Positions 5,993 through 6,556 of a DNA stretch of 6,556 bases are shown here, piece by piece. How positions within the stretch are numbered: position 1 is the stretch's first letter; each line of letters starts with the position of its first letter. Source of the stretch: Acidobacteriaceae bacterium (lineage in GTDB: Bacteria; Acidobacteriota; Terriglobia; Terriglobales; Acidobacteriaceae); contig DAHUXF010000167.1 of the NCBI GenBank assembly GCA_027307295.1, positions 1 through 6,556 on the forward strand, read 5' to 3'. The position numbers and the translations under genes are program-made. The notes beneath the pieces are model-generated. The model saw only the letters and a list, made by a program, of their open reading frames with translations. It had not been told where the DNA came from and ran no database searches.

Positions 5993-6556
5993 ATGGTGCA
6001 AAACGAGATCCTCCAGAAATTCCCCTCCCTTTTCGGTAGCAAGAAGGCCAACGGTCGTGACGTGAACGTGGAAGAGGCCATTGTTGCTCTCTCCCGGGAG
6101 CTGCGTCCGGCCATTGCAGCGGCCCTGAGCGCGCGCCGCGAGTTGCTTGAGTCGCCGGCCCCGGTGCAGCAGAAGTATGACTGGCCAAACTGGGAGGATA
6201 AGTTTCAGGATCCGTTGAGCGGCAAGCCCTGGACCTATCGCCAGATCGTGCAAGGGCTAATTGATAATTTTCTGGGACGTGAGAGTCAGTGGCGCTGGCG
6301 GCTTAACGACGAAGTCGCGGTCCCCAAAGACGCTCATCCGCTGAAGAATCCAGGGCTGGAGTTGACCGGACCCTGGCATCCGCTGGATATGGCGTTTAAT
6401 GCGCTGAATAGTCCCGCGCCCATGAACATGCCGGATTTCGAAGATGCCTCACCATCGCACTTCCAGCCGCAGGGCGCACCCAAGGGCCAGCCGGTGGGAA
6501 TGTTTGCCGCTCTGCAGAACGCCAAAGATATTTTCCAGGGCCGCTGGGCCGGCAAG
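5993..6556 (+). CDS. aceB: Malate synthase (AceB-like), N-terminal part
   Basis: Exactly 188 codons from the ATG at 5993 are open to the window edge; the remaining roughly two thirds, including the acetyl-CoA-binding domain and catalytic Asp, are missing. The best signature is PGLELTGPWHPLDMAFNALN (120-139), then APMNMPDFEDASP (142-154). This aligns with the malate synthase A stretch containing EITGP, a K/D-M-x-I/F-N-ALN segment and the DFED motif. Malate synthase condenses glyoxylate with acetyl-CoA to malate in the glyoxylate shunt and needs Mg2+. The N-terminal 60-110 region (YDWPNWEDKFQDP...RESQWRWRLNDEV) is rich in Trp and does not match E. coli AceB closely. A more distant member of the aldolase/malate synthase superfamily is the alternative. 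No isocitrate lyase gene is in the window. Confidence 0.75.
   Translation, partial: MVQNEILQKFPSLFGSKKANGRDVNVEEAIVALSRELRPAIAAALSARRELLESPAPVQQKYDWPNWEDKFQDPLSGKPWTYRQIVQGLIDNFLGRESQWRWRLNDEVAVPKDAHPLKNPGLELTGPWHPLDMAFNALNSPAPMNMPDFEDASPSHFQPQGAPKGQPVGMFAALQNAKDIFQGRWAGK

Noticed and set aside
5945..6253. 102-codon minus-strand open frame over the malate synthase start
   Set aside because: Antisense to a coding frame with family motifs and a good Shine-Dalgarno; no recognisable protein features.

Overview
The window looks like chromosomal DNA from a GC-rich bacterium. It is most like a soil Acidobacteriota (Terriglobia-type), judged from the feel of the housekeeping proteins and a short membrane protein of a kind common in that phylum. 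This placement is inference; no rRNA or other phylogenetic marker is present. Housekeeping genes run at about 60-63% GC by hand count, with two clear local departures (see below). The window holds six complete and two partial protein genes. All are on the minus strand except the last, which is divergent. I found no tRNA or rRNA gene, CRISPR array, insertion sequence or phage feature.

Layout, read from the right in the direction of minus-strand transcription. Positions 5993-6556 (+) hold the first 188 codons of a malate synthase-like enzyme, cut by the window edge. A 193-bp divergent spacer separates it from rpmE (5587-5799, -), which encodes zinc-type ribosomal protein bL31 and ends in a strong intrinsic terminator (5543-5567). 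Immediately after the terminator come two small overlapping genes: a HEPN-like all-helical protein (5109-5537) and a PD-(D/E)XK nuclease-like protein (4631-5125). The second runs with a 1-nt stop/start overlap into dusB, a tRNA-dihydrouridine synthase (3456-4631). These two small genes are distinctly AT-richer (about 48-50% GC in sampled stretches) than the genes around them.

A 247-bp spacer follows, containing a 60-bp block of only 20% GC with a 10-bp direct repeat. Next is the tldD-tldE/pmbA pair (1778-3208 and 370-1752), the two subunits of the TldD/TldE zinc metalloprotease. The last gene, cut by the left edge, encodes a single-pass membrane protein with the beginning of an extracytoplasmic beta-sandwich domain (1-280).

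Most of the window is core metabolism, translation and proteolysis. The part that may be undescribed is the HEPN-like/PD-(D/E)XK pair. It is two overlapping genes, compositionally foreign, with catalytic-type motifs in the second, lodged between rpmE and dusB. It resembles a small toxin-antitoxin or defence-type module, but nothing in the sequence proves that role. Its first ribosome binding site lies inside the rpmE terminator hairpin, which suggests restricted expression.
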